Positions 29,077-37,501 of a stretch of 64,000 bases of DNA are shown piece after piece. Each line of letters opens with the position of its first letter. Position 1 is the first letter of the stretch. The stretch covers positions 62,001 to 126,000 of the forward strand of contig JAUNMH010000005.1 of the NCBI GenBank assembly GCA_030537495.1. The letters run 5' to 3'. A program made the position numbers and the translations under genes. Below the pieces are notes generated by a model, which worked only from the letters and a program-made list of their open reading frames with translations, searched no databases and was not told the DNA's origin. This DNA comes from Clostridia bacterium. GTDB taxonomy: Bacteria > Bacillota > Clostridia > Peptostreptococcales > Anaerovoracaceae.

Positions 29077-29511
29077 TTATTCCAAAACAGGCTCGCCGTG
29101 GTCGAATAGGTCTGTATTCAACTGAAGCAGGCTGTGACCGTGGGTAAGTGCAAAAATGATAATACTGTCTCGATGGGAACGCACGTAAAGCGGAGCGAAA
29201 CCGCTTTCCTTAAGCAGATTCTGAGTCTCTATGAGAGTTGTATTAAGAGCAAAACATATGCACAAAAGCTTGTCCCTAGATGGTCTTCTTGTACCAGAAA
29301 GAATCTGGTAAGCGTAAACCTCGTTGAGATTACTGCGCTTTACAACATCAGACTTCGCAAGTCCCTTAGCAGCCATGAGCCTGGCAAGTTGATCAGATAA
29401 ACAACAATCGGAGAGTTCGTCCTGATGTTCATCTAAAAAAGAGTCTATGGATTTACTTCGTTTAAGTTCATTTTCAAGAAATGAAGTTGTTTTCTTCGGT
29501 AGAGTCGACAT
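29077..29511 (-). CDS. XRE-type helix-turn-helix regulator
   Basis: The 144-residue protein has a central helix-turn-helix of Cro/C1 type (about residues 37-95): DQLARLMAAKGLAKSDVVKRS followed by NEVYAYQILSGTRRPSRDKL. The N-terminal 35 residues and the C-terminal tail, which includes LIETQNLLKESGFAPLYVRS and HRDSIIIFALTHG, are predicted helical. GGAGCTTAAAAT precedes the ATG. It is divergent from a broken protein-kinase gene; my recollection that such regulators often pair with kinase genes in related genomes is unverified. It may control that neighbour or itself. Confidence 0.85.
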   Translation of the reverse strand: MSTLPKKTTSFLENELKRSKSIDSFLDEHQDELSDCCLSDQLARLMAAKGLAKSDVVKRSNLNEVYAYQILSGTRRPSRDKLLCICFALNTTLIETQNLLKESGFAPLYVRSHRDSIIIFALTHGHSLLQLNTDLFDHGEPVLE

Positions 29512-29534
29512 ATTTTAAGCTCCTTCATAACAAT

Positions 29535-29563
29535 ATTCTACCACGGGAAAAGGCACTGTTGAA
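29535..29563 (-). promoter_or_regulatory. Promoter of the XRE regulator
   Basis: Minus-strand TTCAAC (29563-29558), 17 bases, TAGAAT (29540-29535), about 20 bases before the regulator's ATG. Confidence 0.5.
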
Positions 29564-29592
29564 TATGCCCTCCACCGTTAGTTGTACCTAAT

Positions 29593-29637
29593 ATTTTAGC
29601 ATTTTGCATAAAGAAGTTGTTATGCACTGTGCTAAAA
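29593..29637. repeat. Long imperfect palindrome in the divergent XRE/kinase region
   Basis: TTTTAGCA and TGCTAAAA (outer arms) and GCATAA and TTATGC (inner arms) make a 45-base near-palindrome between the two divergent genes. It could be an operator, or a terminator for incoming transcription. Confidence 0.5.
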
Positions 29638-29736
29638 AAGGTGGCGCCAAAGACCATAATATACTAGCGAAAAACACTTTATTATGGTAAAATTTTAATC
29701 GAAATTATTAATAAAATCATGCATTGGAGGACAAAT

Positions 29737-30114
29737 ATGCAATTTAAATCAGTACTTCAGGAATATGAAAAACGCGGAAATATCCTGAAGCACAACCTAG
29801 GTGAGAAGTCCCAATGCAAACTTTACGAAATGGAGAGCACTGAAGGTAAACCTTTCGTGCTGAGAGTTTACGACCACCCGGTCGAAGCATATGCTACACT
29901 CGAAGCTCGCTCCTGCCCACACATACCTAAGGTTATCAAAACAGACTTAATCGACGACATCTTCGTCGTCGAGGAGAAGTTTATCGACGGAGTTTCCCTA
30001 TGGGAAATGATTTCCGGTGGCACGCGAATGGAAGAAAAACGTGCCACAGAAATTATGAATCGTCATATAACGATGAGACTGCAATTTCAATGGATAACGC
30101 AGATAAATCTATAG
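29737..30114 (+). pseudogene. Truncated protein-kinase-like gene (N-lobe only)
   Basis: The 125-residue frame resembles the N-lobe of a Ser/Thr-kinase-like protein: KLYEMESTEGKPFVLRVYD could hold the ATP-anchoring position (an Arg rather than the usual Lys at that place), and VVEEKFIDGVSLWEMI resembles the hinge region. After ATEIMN the frame runs into unrelated sequence and stops. The HRD and DFG motifs of the catalytic lobe are missing. TTGGAGGACAAAT before ATG 29737 is a good ribosome site. It is probably a decayed partner of the adjacent XRE gene, joined by deletion to the remnant that follows. Confidence 0.6.
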
Positions 30115-30498
30115 GGACAATTAGCGTATGGGACGAGACTTATGAGGGATGGCTACTTAGCTCAGAAGGCTGCAAGCCAGGGGCGACAGGATATATTCAC
30201 GCTGAAAAGGATGGAAAGCACTACGCGCTTCCTGTAATTATTACAGGTCAGCCAACTAGCGCATATACTAAGATTCCAGATGTCAGAAACTTAGCTGACG
30301 GATATATTCCGGAACAGAATATTAAGGGAACTAATATACGAGAAGCAATCCCGGTGGAATATGAAAAAGGTTAAGGACCATCCTAAATGGCCGTGGAGTG
30401 TTTTTGAAATGACTTACAAAAACGACGAAGGCGGAACGGAAGACTTTAGAGTGCAGACCAATGACTACACTTTGGTGTTCCATTATACGGAGAAGTAG
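30063..30498 (+). pseudogene. Remnant of another gene's 3' end, frameshifted
   Basis: From about 30063 a different frame encodes SIGTISVWDETYEGWLLSSE and a following beta-rich segment up to 30374, where it stops. A second frame from 30361 continues with WPWSVFEMTYKNDEGGTEDF to a stop at 30498. Read together these look like one C-terminal domain broken by a frameshift near 30365. No start or ribosome site serves the first part. Its original function is unknown; the segment looks like an extracellular or phage-like beta domain. Confidence 0.45.
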
Positions 30499-30506
30499 GT
30501 AATAAA

Positions 30507-31313
30507 ATGGGTGAAAAAATGCGTCTGGATAGACTTCTTGCCGAATGTGGCGAGGGTACCAGAAGTGAGGTAAAAACATATATAAAGAAGGGCCGCGTTT
30601 CTGTCAATGGTGCGGTCGTTAAGGATAATGGCCTAAAGGTTGACTTGGCTGAGGATGAGGTGATATTCGGAGGCCACCGAGTGGTCTATGAGAAATTTAG
30701 ATATTTTATGCTGAACAAACCTCAGGGATGTGTCAGCGCAACTCGAGATGGTTTAAGTGCAACGGTGCTAGATCTTTTGAACGGGGAAATCACTCGCGAC
30801 CTTTTTCCTGTAGGAAGACTCGACAAGGATACCGAAGGATTTCTTCTAATAACTAACGATGGTCAACTGGGGCACGAACTTTTGTCACCACGTAAACATG
30901 TCGATAAATGTTATATTGCTTGTGTAACTAAAGCACTTGAGCCAGCGCAGATTGAGAAGTTCAGACAGGGCGTCGATGTAGGGGATGACAAGCTGACCAT
31001 GCCGGCAGGAATTGAGCTAGTAACAGGTGCGGCCGCGACACCATATGAGGTGGCTGCCGCTGCAGCTGGAATTATAAGGCGCTCAGGCGCCACTGAGAAG
31101 TACGGCGAGAGCATGGCCGGCTTTCAGGAAACCTATAAGGTAACACTTCAAGAAGGACGCTACCACCAGGTAAAGCGTATGTTCGAAGCCTTTGGAAGCA
31201 AGGTTGTGTACCTTAAACGAATTTCAATGGGCGACGTGTGCCTGGACGAAAGCTTAGCTCCAGGAGAGTACAGACGATTGACTGAGGATGAGGTGGAAGC
31301 GCTGAGACGATAA
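30507..31313 (+). CDS. RsuA/RluB-type pseudouridine synthase
   Basis: This 268-residue enzyme isomerises a uridine in rRNA. It has an N-terminal S4 RNA-binding domain (MRLDRLLAECGEGTRSEVK to about residue 60) and the catalytic signature PVGRLDKDTEGFLLITNDG near residue 93, with the catalytic Asp in GRLD. The YKVTLQEGRYHQVKRMF motif is near 212. The order resembles RsuA (16S position 516), but the exact target is not proven. Residues ~172-200 (TGAAATPYEVAAAAAGIIRR and following) are an Ala-rich insertion encoded by GC-rich palindromic DNA. The ribosome site before ATG 30507 is weak (AGTAGGTAAT). Confidence 0.92.
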   Translation: MGEKMRLDRLLAECGEGTRSEVKTYIKKGRVSVNGAVVKDNGLKVDLAEDEVIFGGHRVVYEKFRYFMLNKPQGCVSATRDGLSATVLDLLNGEITRDLFPVGRLDKDTEGFLLITNDGQLGHELLSPRKHVDKCYIACVTKALEPAQIEKFRQGVDVGDDKLTMPAGIELVTGAAATPYEVAAAAAGIIRRSGATEKYGESMAGFQETYKVTLQEGRYHQVKRMFEAFGSKVVYLKRISMGDVCLDESLAPGEYRRLTEDEVEALRR

Positions 31314-31372
31314 GAAACGCGAAATGACCTGGATGCGTTGAAACACCGGGATACCCAAAAGCTAAAGAAATA

Positions 31373-31408
31373 AAAAATCCGCAGATTATATTGAGTCTGC
31401 GGATTTTT
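31373..31408 (+). terminator. Terminator after the pseudouridine synthase gene
   Basis: AAAAATCCGCAGA and TCTGCGGATTTTT form a 13-bp perfect stem with a short loop. T runs on both strands allow it to end the convergent toxin transcript as well. Confidence 0.85.
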
Positions 31409-31440
31409 GTATAGAACACTTGTCGAGCGGACATCGTCTT

Positions 31441-31746
31441 CTAATAAAACAACTTGGTGTATTCTGTACGTGTATCAGCTATGTGGTAGATATAGACCTC
31501 ATCGTCTATAATGCGATAAATTGCAACATGTTTTTTACATATAAGCATTCGATAGCCTAGCTCGTTTAGCCAATCATCTGGTGTCAGAGACCCTGATTCT
31601 GGAAAGCCCTCAAGATGCTGGATGCGATTAAGAATACTGTTCGTGACTTTCAATGCAGTTTTGATATCAAATTGCATATAATACCAGTCTTCAATTTTCT
31701 TTAAATCCTCCAATGCTGTTGGAAGAATATTAATATTATGCTTCAC
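31441..31746 (-). CDS. ParE/RelE-superfamily toxin
   Basis: The 101-residue protein shows the ParE/RelE fold pattern: LPTALEDLKKIEDWY at the N-terminus, LNRIQHLEGFPESG near residue 43, and GYRMLICKKHVAIYRIIDD then VYIYHIADTRTEY at the end. Family members either poison gyrase (ParE) or cut ribosome-bound mRNA (RelE), and sequence alone does not settle which. It overlaps the upstream antitoxin gene by 11 bases, the usual antitoxin-first arrangement. Both are driven by the promoter at 32035-32062. Confidence 0.88.
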   Translation of the reverse strand: MKHNINILPTALEDLKKIEDWYYMQFDIKTALKVTNSILNRIQHLEGFPESGSLTPDDWLNELGYRMLICKKHVAIYRIIDDEVYIYHIADTRTEYTKLFY

Positions 31747-32002
31747 CCAATCTCTCCTCTAACAATTTCCTAACATCTGAAATATTCAAACTTTTAGCTC
31801 CGTCGAGTCTCTCCTGTTCAGCTTGCAATACTTTTGCACGTAGTTTCAGTATTTCTTCTCGCTTTTCAAATGCCTCGAGGCTCATAACAACTAAGTCGCC
31901 CTCGCCATTTTTAGTAATATAAATGGGCTCTTTTGTTTCTTTTGCCAAGTTAGAAATAGCCGAATAATCGTTTCTTAATGAAGCGGATGGTTTTATTATC
32001 AT
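31736..32002 (-). CDS. Phd/YefM-family antitoxin
   Basis: The 88-residue protein has the Phd/YefM N-terminal DNA-binding pattern (SASLRNDYSAISNLAKETKE, then PIYITKNGEGDLVVMSLEAF). Its helical C-terminus (LRAKVLQAEQERLDGAKSLN) is likely to wrap the toxin. It should neutralise the ParE/RelE partner and repress the shared promoter. I chose ATG 32002, 7 bases after GGAGGTG; an ATG at 32017 lies upstream of that site. A 13-base palindrome adjoining the -10 is a plausible operator. Confidence 0.88.
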   Translation of the reverse strand: MIIKPSASLRNDYSAISNLAKETKEPIYITKNGEGDLVVMSLEAFEKREEILKLRAKVLQAEQERLDGAKSLNISDVRKLLEERLGEA

Positions 32003-32023
32003 CAACAGCACCTCCATATCTTT

Positions 32024-32062
32024 ATCTTGATAAGATTATATCATTTTAATTATATTCGTCAA
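32024..32062 (-). promoter_or_regulatory. Toxin-antitoxin promoter with candidate operator
   Basis: Minus strand TTGACG (32062-32057), 16 bases, perfect TATAAT (32040-32035). The dyad ATCTT-GAT-AAGAT (32024-32036) touches the -10 and transcription start, a place where a Phd/YefM repressor would act. Confidence 0.65.
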
Positions 32063-32116
32063 GAGGGCGATCGAAGCACAAGGAATTTCAAGGGCACTGG
32101 GCCTGCTACGCCTAGC

Positions 32117-33301
32117 CTACAGCAGCTTCTTTATCCCCTGATCAAGGCTATCTAAAGTCAGCTCAAACATTGGGAAGACCTTGCGGATTTCGGCAATGGT
32201 AAAGCGGCCGCGGACGTAGTCCCAGCGGCCAGAAGTTATTGGGTTGAGCCAAATGGATTTTTCATACTGACGTCGCATTCGGCGAAGCCAGTCGATGCCA
32301 GGGTCTTCGTTGTAGTTGTACCAGTTGATATTGCCACCTGGATACATGAGCTCGTAGGAAGACATAGAAGCATCGCCTACGATAATTACCTTGTATTCGC
32401 TACCGAAGTTTCCAAGAACCCAGTCTGTGTCTACCCAGTCACCGTAGCGACAAAGAGGAGTTGTGTAAAGCTTCTCATAAATGCAGTTGTGGAAATAAAA
32501 GGTCTGCAGATCCTTCAGGTGGGTTGATTGGTGAAGCGCCTGGAAGAGCTGGTTTATGAGCTCGGTATGCTTCCACATGGAACCGTCAGAGTCGATTAAA
32601 AGAAGAAGCTTGACCGTGTTTTTACGGGGCTTTTCGTAGACCAATTTCAAAAGCCCGGCGTTATCACCTGTGGCTTTTATAGTCCCTTCCACGTCTAGCT
32701 CGGTTTTTGCCGAGTCGATTCGAGAAGAAAACTGACGCAGTTTTCGGAAAGCCATCTGAAACTGCCTTATATTCAATTCAGTATCCTGACGGAAGTCGCG
32801 GAATTTGCGCTCGCCAGCGATTTTCACAGCAGACATGTGACGGCTTTCTCCGCCTACACGGATGCCTTGAGGATTGTAACCACCGTGACCCATGGTGGAG
32901 GTTCCGCCTGTTCCAATCCAATAATTTCCCCCGTCGTGTTTTTCCGTTTGTTCCGCTAGACGCTCCTCAAACATTTTCATTAATTCATCTAGGTCGTGCT
33001 TTTCCAAGCCTTCAGGCATGTCGTCCAAAGACCTTTCTAGCTCGTCGTGAGAGAGCCACTCCATGAGCTCAGGCGGAAGGTCTGAGATGGTTTTGATACC
33101 CTTAAAGTACGACATGAAGCCGGCGTCAAACTTGTCGTAATCGGACTCTTTCTTCACCAGCACATTGCGGGCGAGGAAATAAAAACCCACTAGGGAGTTT
33201 TCTGCCATACCCTTGTCCAGGGCCTCCATAAGCAAAAGCCACTGGTCTGTGGAGACTTTTAGGCCAGCGTCACGGAGGGCGTACATGAATTTAATAAACA
33301 T
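32117..33301 (-). CDS. VWA-domain protein of the CoxE type
   Basis: The 394-residue protein starts with a helical region typical of CoxE-like proteins (FMYALRDAGLKVSTDQWLLLM). It carries a von Willebrand A domain from about residue 225: VKLLLLIDSDGSMW near 230 holds the metal-site DxxxS, although DSDGS replaces the canonical DxSxS, and later VIIVGDASMSSYEL fits the fold. CoxE/VWA proteins work with MoxR AAA ATPases as chaperones that mature metalloenzymes or complexes. It overlaps the MoxR gene by 11 bases, so the two are coupled. No client metalloenzyme lies nearby. Confidence 0.9.
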   Translation of the reverse strand: MFIKFMYALRDAGLKVSTDQWLLLMEALDKGMAENSLVGFYFLARNVLVKKESDYDKFDAGFMSYFKGIKTISDLPPELMEWLSHDELERSLDDMPEGLEKHDLDELMKMFEERLAEQTEKHDGGNYWIGTGGTSTMGHGGYNPQGIRVGGESRHMSAVKIAGERKFRDFRQDTELNIRQFQMAFRKLRQFSSRIDSAKTELDVEGTIKATGDNAGLLKLVYEKPRKNTVKLLLLIDSDGSMWKHTELINQLFQALHQSTHLKDLQTFYFHNCIYEKLYTTPLCRYGDWVDTDWVLGNFGSEYKVIIVGDASMSSYELMYPGGNINWYNYNEDPGIDWLRRMRRQYEKSIWLNPITSGRWDYVRGRFTIAEIRKVFPMFELTLDSLDQGIKKLL

Positions 33302-34106
33302 TTCGGTATGCCTTTACGTAATCAATGTCTTGGTTTTTCTTTAACAAAACTCCCACGTATGGGATTCTTTCGCAGATTTCATCTACATTAACCCCCGTCA
33401 GCTGCAGAGCCTGAATCCAGTCAAGAAGCTCGGAAGTGCTTGGTTTCTTCATAATTTGCTTCATGCTACGGATATCGTAAAAGGCACGGATGGCGCTGTC
33501 TACCAGTTTTTTATCTAAATCGCCGAAGTGAACGCGGATGATTTCCTCGATTTTTTCTTCATCAGGGAAGTCGATATAGTGGAAGATGCATCTTCTTAGG
33601 AAGGCATCGGGAAGTTCCTTTTCTGCATTAGATGTGATGATTACGATGGGACGGTGCTTAGTACTAATAGTCTCATGAGTTTCATTAATATAGAATTCCA
33701 TTCTATCCAGTTCCCATAGCAGGTCATTTGGAAATTCCAAATCGGCCTTGTCAATTTCGTCGATTAAGAGGACAACCTGCTCATCTGAAGAGAAGGCTTC
33801 GCCTAGTTTCCCAAGTTTAATGTACTGGCTGATGTCTTCTACATTTCCTTCGCCGAATTGGCTATCGTAAAGTCTCTGAACAGTATCATAGACATAGAGT
33901 CCGTCCTGAGCTTTAGTTGTGGATTTGATTCCCCATATAATCAGCTTCATATCCAGGGCCTCGGCGATGGCTTCTGCCAGCTGAGTTTTGCCAGTGCCTG
34001 GTTCACCCTTTACCAAGAGAGGTTTTTCCAGAGCGATGGCAACGTCTACAGCGTTCATTAGCTCGCGAGATGCAACATATCTATCACTACCTGTAAATCT
34101 TTTCAT
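33291..34106 (-). CDS. MoxR-family AAA ATPase
   Basis: The 271-residue cytoplasmic ATPase has Walker A GEPGTGKTQ (residues 34-42), Walker B VVLLIDEIDKAD near 113, a sensor I segment PIVIITSNAEKELPDAFLRRC near 150 with the arginine finger, and a C-terminal lid. It belongs to the MoxR group that acts with VWA-domain partners. The promoter at 34147-34174 serves both genes. Ribosome site AAGGAGTAATTTATTAAT is slightly distant from the ATG. Confidence 0.92.
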   Translation of the reverse strand: MKRFTGSDRYVASRELMNAVDVAIALEKPLLVKGEPGTGKTQLAEAIAEALDMKLIIWGIKSTTKAQDGLYVYDTVQRLYDSQFGEGNVEDISQYIKLGKLGEAFSSDEQVVLLIDEIDKADLEFPNDLLWELDRMEFYINETHETISTKHRPIVIITSNAEKELPDAFLRRCIFHYIDFPDEEKIEEIIRVHFGDLDKKLVDSAIRAFYDIRSMKQIMKKPSTSELLDWIQALQLTGVNVDEICERIPYVGVLLKKNQDIDYVKAYRNVY

Positions 34107-34146
34107 ATTAATAAATTACTCCTTATCTATATAAAAACTATACAAT

Positions 34147-34174
34147 ATTATACCCATCACCGTCACAATTGCAA
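34147..34174 (-). promoter_or_regulatory. Promoter of the MoxR-CoxE operon
   Basis: Minus strand TTGCAA (34174-34169), 16 bases, perfect TATAAT (34152-34147). Confidence 0.6.
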
Positions 34175-34238
34175 GTTTATGAGGAAGTTTTTCTCTATTT
34201 TTTCTCACTCAAAGGGTCACTTTTTAATTCCACACACC

Positions 34239-34267
34239 TTGCCGATTTTCGAAAAATGTGATAGCAT
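34239..34267 (+). promoter_or_regulatory. Candidate promoter of the transglutaminase-like gene
   Basis: TTGCCG (34239-34244), 17 bases, TAGCAT (34262-34267), about 33 bases before the start codon. Both hexamers deviate from consensus. Confidence 0.4.
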
Positions 34268-34300
34268 ATAAGTCTATGAAAACGTTGAAATGAGGGGAAA

Positions 34301-36175
34301 ATGGTGACTAAAAGCAAAAAAAATTTTAACTATGTAGCTGTGATATTTTTCATGGTCTTGTTTCTGGTTTTGACATCAGAAACAGCTCATGCAGGAAATG
34401 TTGATAGGCATGAAATTACTAAGGGACTTAAGTCTGTAGGAACAGAACTTGTGGACACATTGGAGTCGTCCAATGTAGGATCCTTGGGGGATTATGTTAA
34501 AGTGAGCTGCAATGGATCCAATGTGAGAATAGAGGGAAATACGTTGCTGCCACCCATAGGTTATGACGAATACCGCATAAAAATTGTGGAGCAGACTGGT
34601 TGGGGAACACACAAGATTGTTTCATCTATGAAATCAACCTATAACGATGGGCGATATTATTTCAGTGGAAATGTGAGCGTGACGGGACTGCCTGATGGTG
34701 AATACAACATCTTCCTTTATAGAGGATCCGACACGAGAAGATTCTACAGAAATTGTGTGCTGGTTATAAAAGATGGAGCTGCCGGAATACAGAGATATGA
34801 GAATGTTTTGCAGCTTAATGAGGAAGCAAATCACATTATGAGTCAGTACGACCATTGCAATAGCTTCCTTGACACTAGACTGACAGATATTTACCTTATG
34901 ATGAGAAGAAGAACTGGGGCAAGCGGCTCCAAGTTGACCTTCGCCGAGGTGGATTATGTTAAAGCTGTTGCTGACAGAGTAACTAGATTTGCAAACAATG
35001 ATTATGAGAAAGCGTTCCAGATTCTGAAGTATATTGACGACAACTATTACTACGACAGAGCTAATGCCTCAAATGGTAGGGCGATTACGAATCCGGCGGT
35101 TTTGATAGAGAGGTTCGAATCTGGGCAGGAAGCGACGACTAACTGCCTGGGATACGCGGCGCTGTTTGCGGCTCTTGCACGTGCCGAGGGCATTCCAACC
35201 AGGGTGCTCTATGGGGTTCACAGAATGGACTCATGTTGGACGCTTAAGTCCAATCTCAAAACTTCCAACCACCATTGGACTGAGTTTTACTACAATGGTC
35301 GCTGGATAATGGCTGATGCTGATGTGGGAGCTGGAAAATATAAGGAAGTTGATGGAGAACTTTCCCTTACAGATAGAGTTCTCAGTTACACCTTCTTTGA
35401 CGCTACACCAGAGCAGATTGCCCAGAATTACATTATCTTGGGTATATATAAGAAGCCTACACTTGAGACACCAGAGGTGAAAATCAAGCATACACAGGCA
35501 GGAGATAATCGTCTTTACTGGAATGAAATTGAAGACGCAACAAAGTATACCATTTATAGAAGTGATACTAAGTATGGGGAATATACTGAGCTAAAAACAG
35601 TAAAGACCAAGTATGCAACAGACTTCACTGCAGAACTGGGAAATAAGTATTATTACCGAGTTGTGGCAGCATCAAGAAATGTCAATAGAGAAGCTTCTCC
35701 TATGAGTAATATTGTATGGGGAACTGACAAGCTAGCTACGCCAATTATTGATGCAAACGCTACTAAGAATAATATAAATATATTCTGGGAGTCCATTGAG
35801 GGCGCTGCGGGATATAAGATTTATAGAAGTACAATGAAAAAAAGCGGATATAGGGTCATTGGAAGTTTTGATGTGGAGATTGAAACACCTGACGTTCCGG
35901 ATGTGCCTAAGACACCAGATTTGCCTGGAAGACCTGAGGGAACGGACACCTTAGTTACACCGGGAGAAGACGGCGGTGAAGGCAGTGATAGCGTAACAAC
36001 GCCAGACACTCCAGACGATGAACCGGGTTTCGTAAGTGAAACTCTAAAATACGTTGACAAAACTGCCAAGAAGGACACTGTCTACTACTACAAGGTGGTT
36101 GCAGTGCACAGCAACCACCTTGCGAATTCTGCAATGAGCGATTATGTATCCGCAAAAAGGTTTACTTTTAAGTGA
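34301..36175 (+). CDS. Secreted transglutaminase-like protein with fibronectin III domains
   Basis: The 624-residue protein has a signal peptide (VAVIFFMVLFLVLTSETAHA, about residues 12-31), a beta-rich N-terminal domain, and a transglutaminase-like core at residues ~240-345. The core has Cys282 in TNCLGYAALFAALARAEGIPT, the conserved His in NHHWTEFYYNGRW (about 325) and Asp in MADADVG (about 340). Two fibronectin III-like domains follow (about 392-485 and 490-620), the second split by a Pro/Asp/Gly-rich linker at ~530-575. Bacterial relatives act as extracellular peptidases or cross-linking enzymes; which applies here is unknown. GAGGGGAAA lies close to ATG 34301, and a GTG three bases later is an alternative start. 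Confidence 0.87.
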   Translation: MVTKSKKNFNYVAVIFFMVLFLVLTSETAHAGNVDRHEITKGLKSVGTELVDTLESSNVGSLGDYVKVSCNGSNVRIEGNTLLPPIGYDEYRIKIVEQTGWGTHKIVSSMKSTYNDGRYYFSGNVSVTGLPDGEYNIFLYRGSDTRRFYRNCVLVIKDGAAGIQRYENVLQLNEEANHIMSQYDHCNSFLDTRLTDIYLMMRRRTGASGSKLTFAEVDYVKAVADRVTRFANNDYEKAFQILKYIDDNYYYDRANASNGRAITNPAVLIERFESGQEATTNCLGYAALFAALARAEGIPTRVLYGVHRMDSCWTLKSNLKTSNHHWTEFYYNGRWIMADADVGAGKYKEVDGELSLTDRVLSYTFFDATPEQIAQNYIILGIYKKPTLETPEVKIKHTQAGDNRLYWNEIEDATKYTIYRSDTKYGEYTELKTVKTKYATDFTAELGNKYYYRVVAASRNVNREASPMSNIVWGTDKLATPIIDANATKNNINIFWESIEGAAGYKIYRSTMKKSGYRVIGSFDVEIETPDVPDVPKTPDLPGRPEGTDTLVTPGEDGGEGSDSVTTPDTPDDEPGFVSETLKYVDKTAKKDTVYYYKVVAVHSNHLANSAMSDYVSAKRFTFK

Positions 36176-36188
36176 AATATAGTATAAT
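36161..36188 (+). promoter_or_regulatory. Candidate promoter of the solute-binding protein gene
   Basis: TTTACT (36161-36166), 16 bases, perfect TATAAT (36183-36188), overlapping the end of the previous gene. Confidence 0.5.
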
Positions 36189-36227
36189 TGTATCTGTATA
36201 TGTATATTTAGACGGAAGGTAGATAGC

Positions 36228-37451
36228 ATGAAGAAATTAAAAAATTTAGTACTGCTGACCGTTCTGGCTGTTACAATGATTTCACTGTGCGGATGCAACA
36301 CTTATAGCAATTTCGTTCACGAGTTTTTCCACGAAAGCGGAGAGGCGAGCGAAACCATAAAAATTGGAATAATTGAACCGCAGACAGGTAAGGACAGTGC
36401 CTACGGTAATGAGGAACTCGAAGGCTTCAGGATTGCCAATAAGCTGGCGCCGGAGGTCCTTGGAAAGCAGGTAGAATTAATTTACGCAGACACTCAAAGT
36501 GATATGGATGTTACAGAGGCAACGGTTAAGGAACTTATTGACAAGAAACCGGCCGTGGTGCTTGGAGGCTACGGAAACGTGGTTTCTCTAGCGGCATCAA
36601 GTTTGCTTGGACCGGCCAAGATACCGACTATTGGAACGAGTTCAACCAACCCGCTTATAGCCGATAATAACGATTATTACTATAGAGTTGGACTTGCTGA
36701 ATCGACTCAGGGCAAGATTATAGCTGACTTTATCGTCGATTATATGAAGCTTGATAGTACTGTTTTGGTGAAGGTTAAGGGCGACGAGACCACGACTCCT
36801 ATGAATGGAAAATGCCTTAATAGGATGGAAGCAAGAACAGACAATGAGAACTCGGTAAAGGACATAATTTATATCGATCAGTCAACTCATGATTACACGA
36901 AGTATGTGGATAAAATAGAGGCTAGCGGAGTTAAAGTTGTGTTTATGCCTGTGGGATATACCATTGCTGAGGGAGTTTTTAAGGAAGTGGACAAGCGAGG
37001 ACTTGACATTACCTTTATCGGCCCCGAAAGCTGGCATGATCTTGAAATGACAGCAATCGCACTTAAGTATCCAACTATTAAGATTGCGGCAGTTTCCGAC
37101 GTGGTTCACGTAGATGAGGCGAATGAAGTTGGCGATGAAGCAACGAAAAATGTTGAGACCACATCTTTATATGACAAGCTGAAGGAAGAGTACACCAAGG
37201 CATACGGCGAGGTTGCACAGGTTCCAACAGGAACGGCCCTAGCTTTTGACGCATATATGATAGCGATCAAAACCATCAATGACGCGGGTTCCGTTGATTC
37301 AGAGGCAATCAAGGCACAGTTAGATAAGATAAAGAATTATCCGGGTGCATCTGGAGATATTACCTTTAACGAGAACGGTGAAGCCTCCAAGGCTATAAAT
37401 ATCGACTTGTTGGTGGATAAGAAGTTTGTAACTGTTTACACAGGAAAGTAA
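36228..37451 (+). CDS. Branched-chain-amino-acid-type solute-binding lipoprotein
   Basis: The 407-residue protein has a lipoprotein signal (MKKLKNLVLLTVLAVTMISL followed by the lipobox CGC, with Cys at about residue 23). The body matches periplasmic-binding-protein fold type I (LivJ-like): IKIGIIEPQTGKDSAYGNEELEG, then VVLGGYGNVVSLAASSL, IPTIGTSSTNPLIADNNDYYYRVGLAEST and VPTGTALAFDAYMIAI. No LivHMGF permease or ATPase genes accompany it, so it is an orphan receptor here. It may feed a transporter encoded elsewhere or act as a sensor. GGAAGGTAGATAGC precedes the ATG. Confidence 0.9.
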   Translation: MKKLKNLVLLTVLAVTMISLCGCNTYSNFVHEFFHESGEASETIKIGIIEPQTGKDSAYGNEELEGFRIANKLAPEVLGKQVELIYADTQSDMDVTEATVKELIDKKPAVVLGGYGNVVSLAASSLLGPAKIPTIGTSSTNPLIADNNDYYYRVGLAESTQGKIIADFIVDYMKLDSTVLVKVKGDETTTPMNGKCLNRMEARTDNENSVKDIIYIDQSTHDYTKYVDKIEASGVKVVFMPVGYTIAEGVFKEVDKRGLDITFIGPESWHDLEMTAIALKYPTIKIAAVSDVVHVDEANEVGDEATKNVETTSLYDKLKEEYTKAYGEVAQVPTGTALAFDAYMIAIKTINDAGSVDSEAIKAQLDKIKNYPGASGDITFNENGEASKAINIDLLVDKKFVTVYTGK

Positions 37452-37501
37452 TTAATAAATATTAAACTCATAAGAAAATTAATTGAAAAGGAGAAATAAA
37501 A

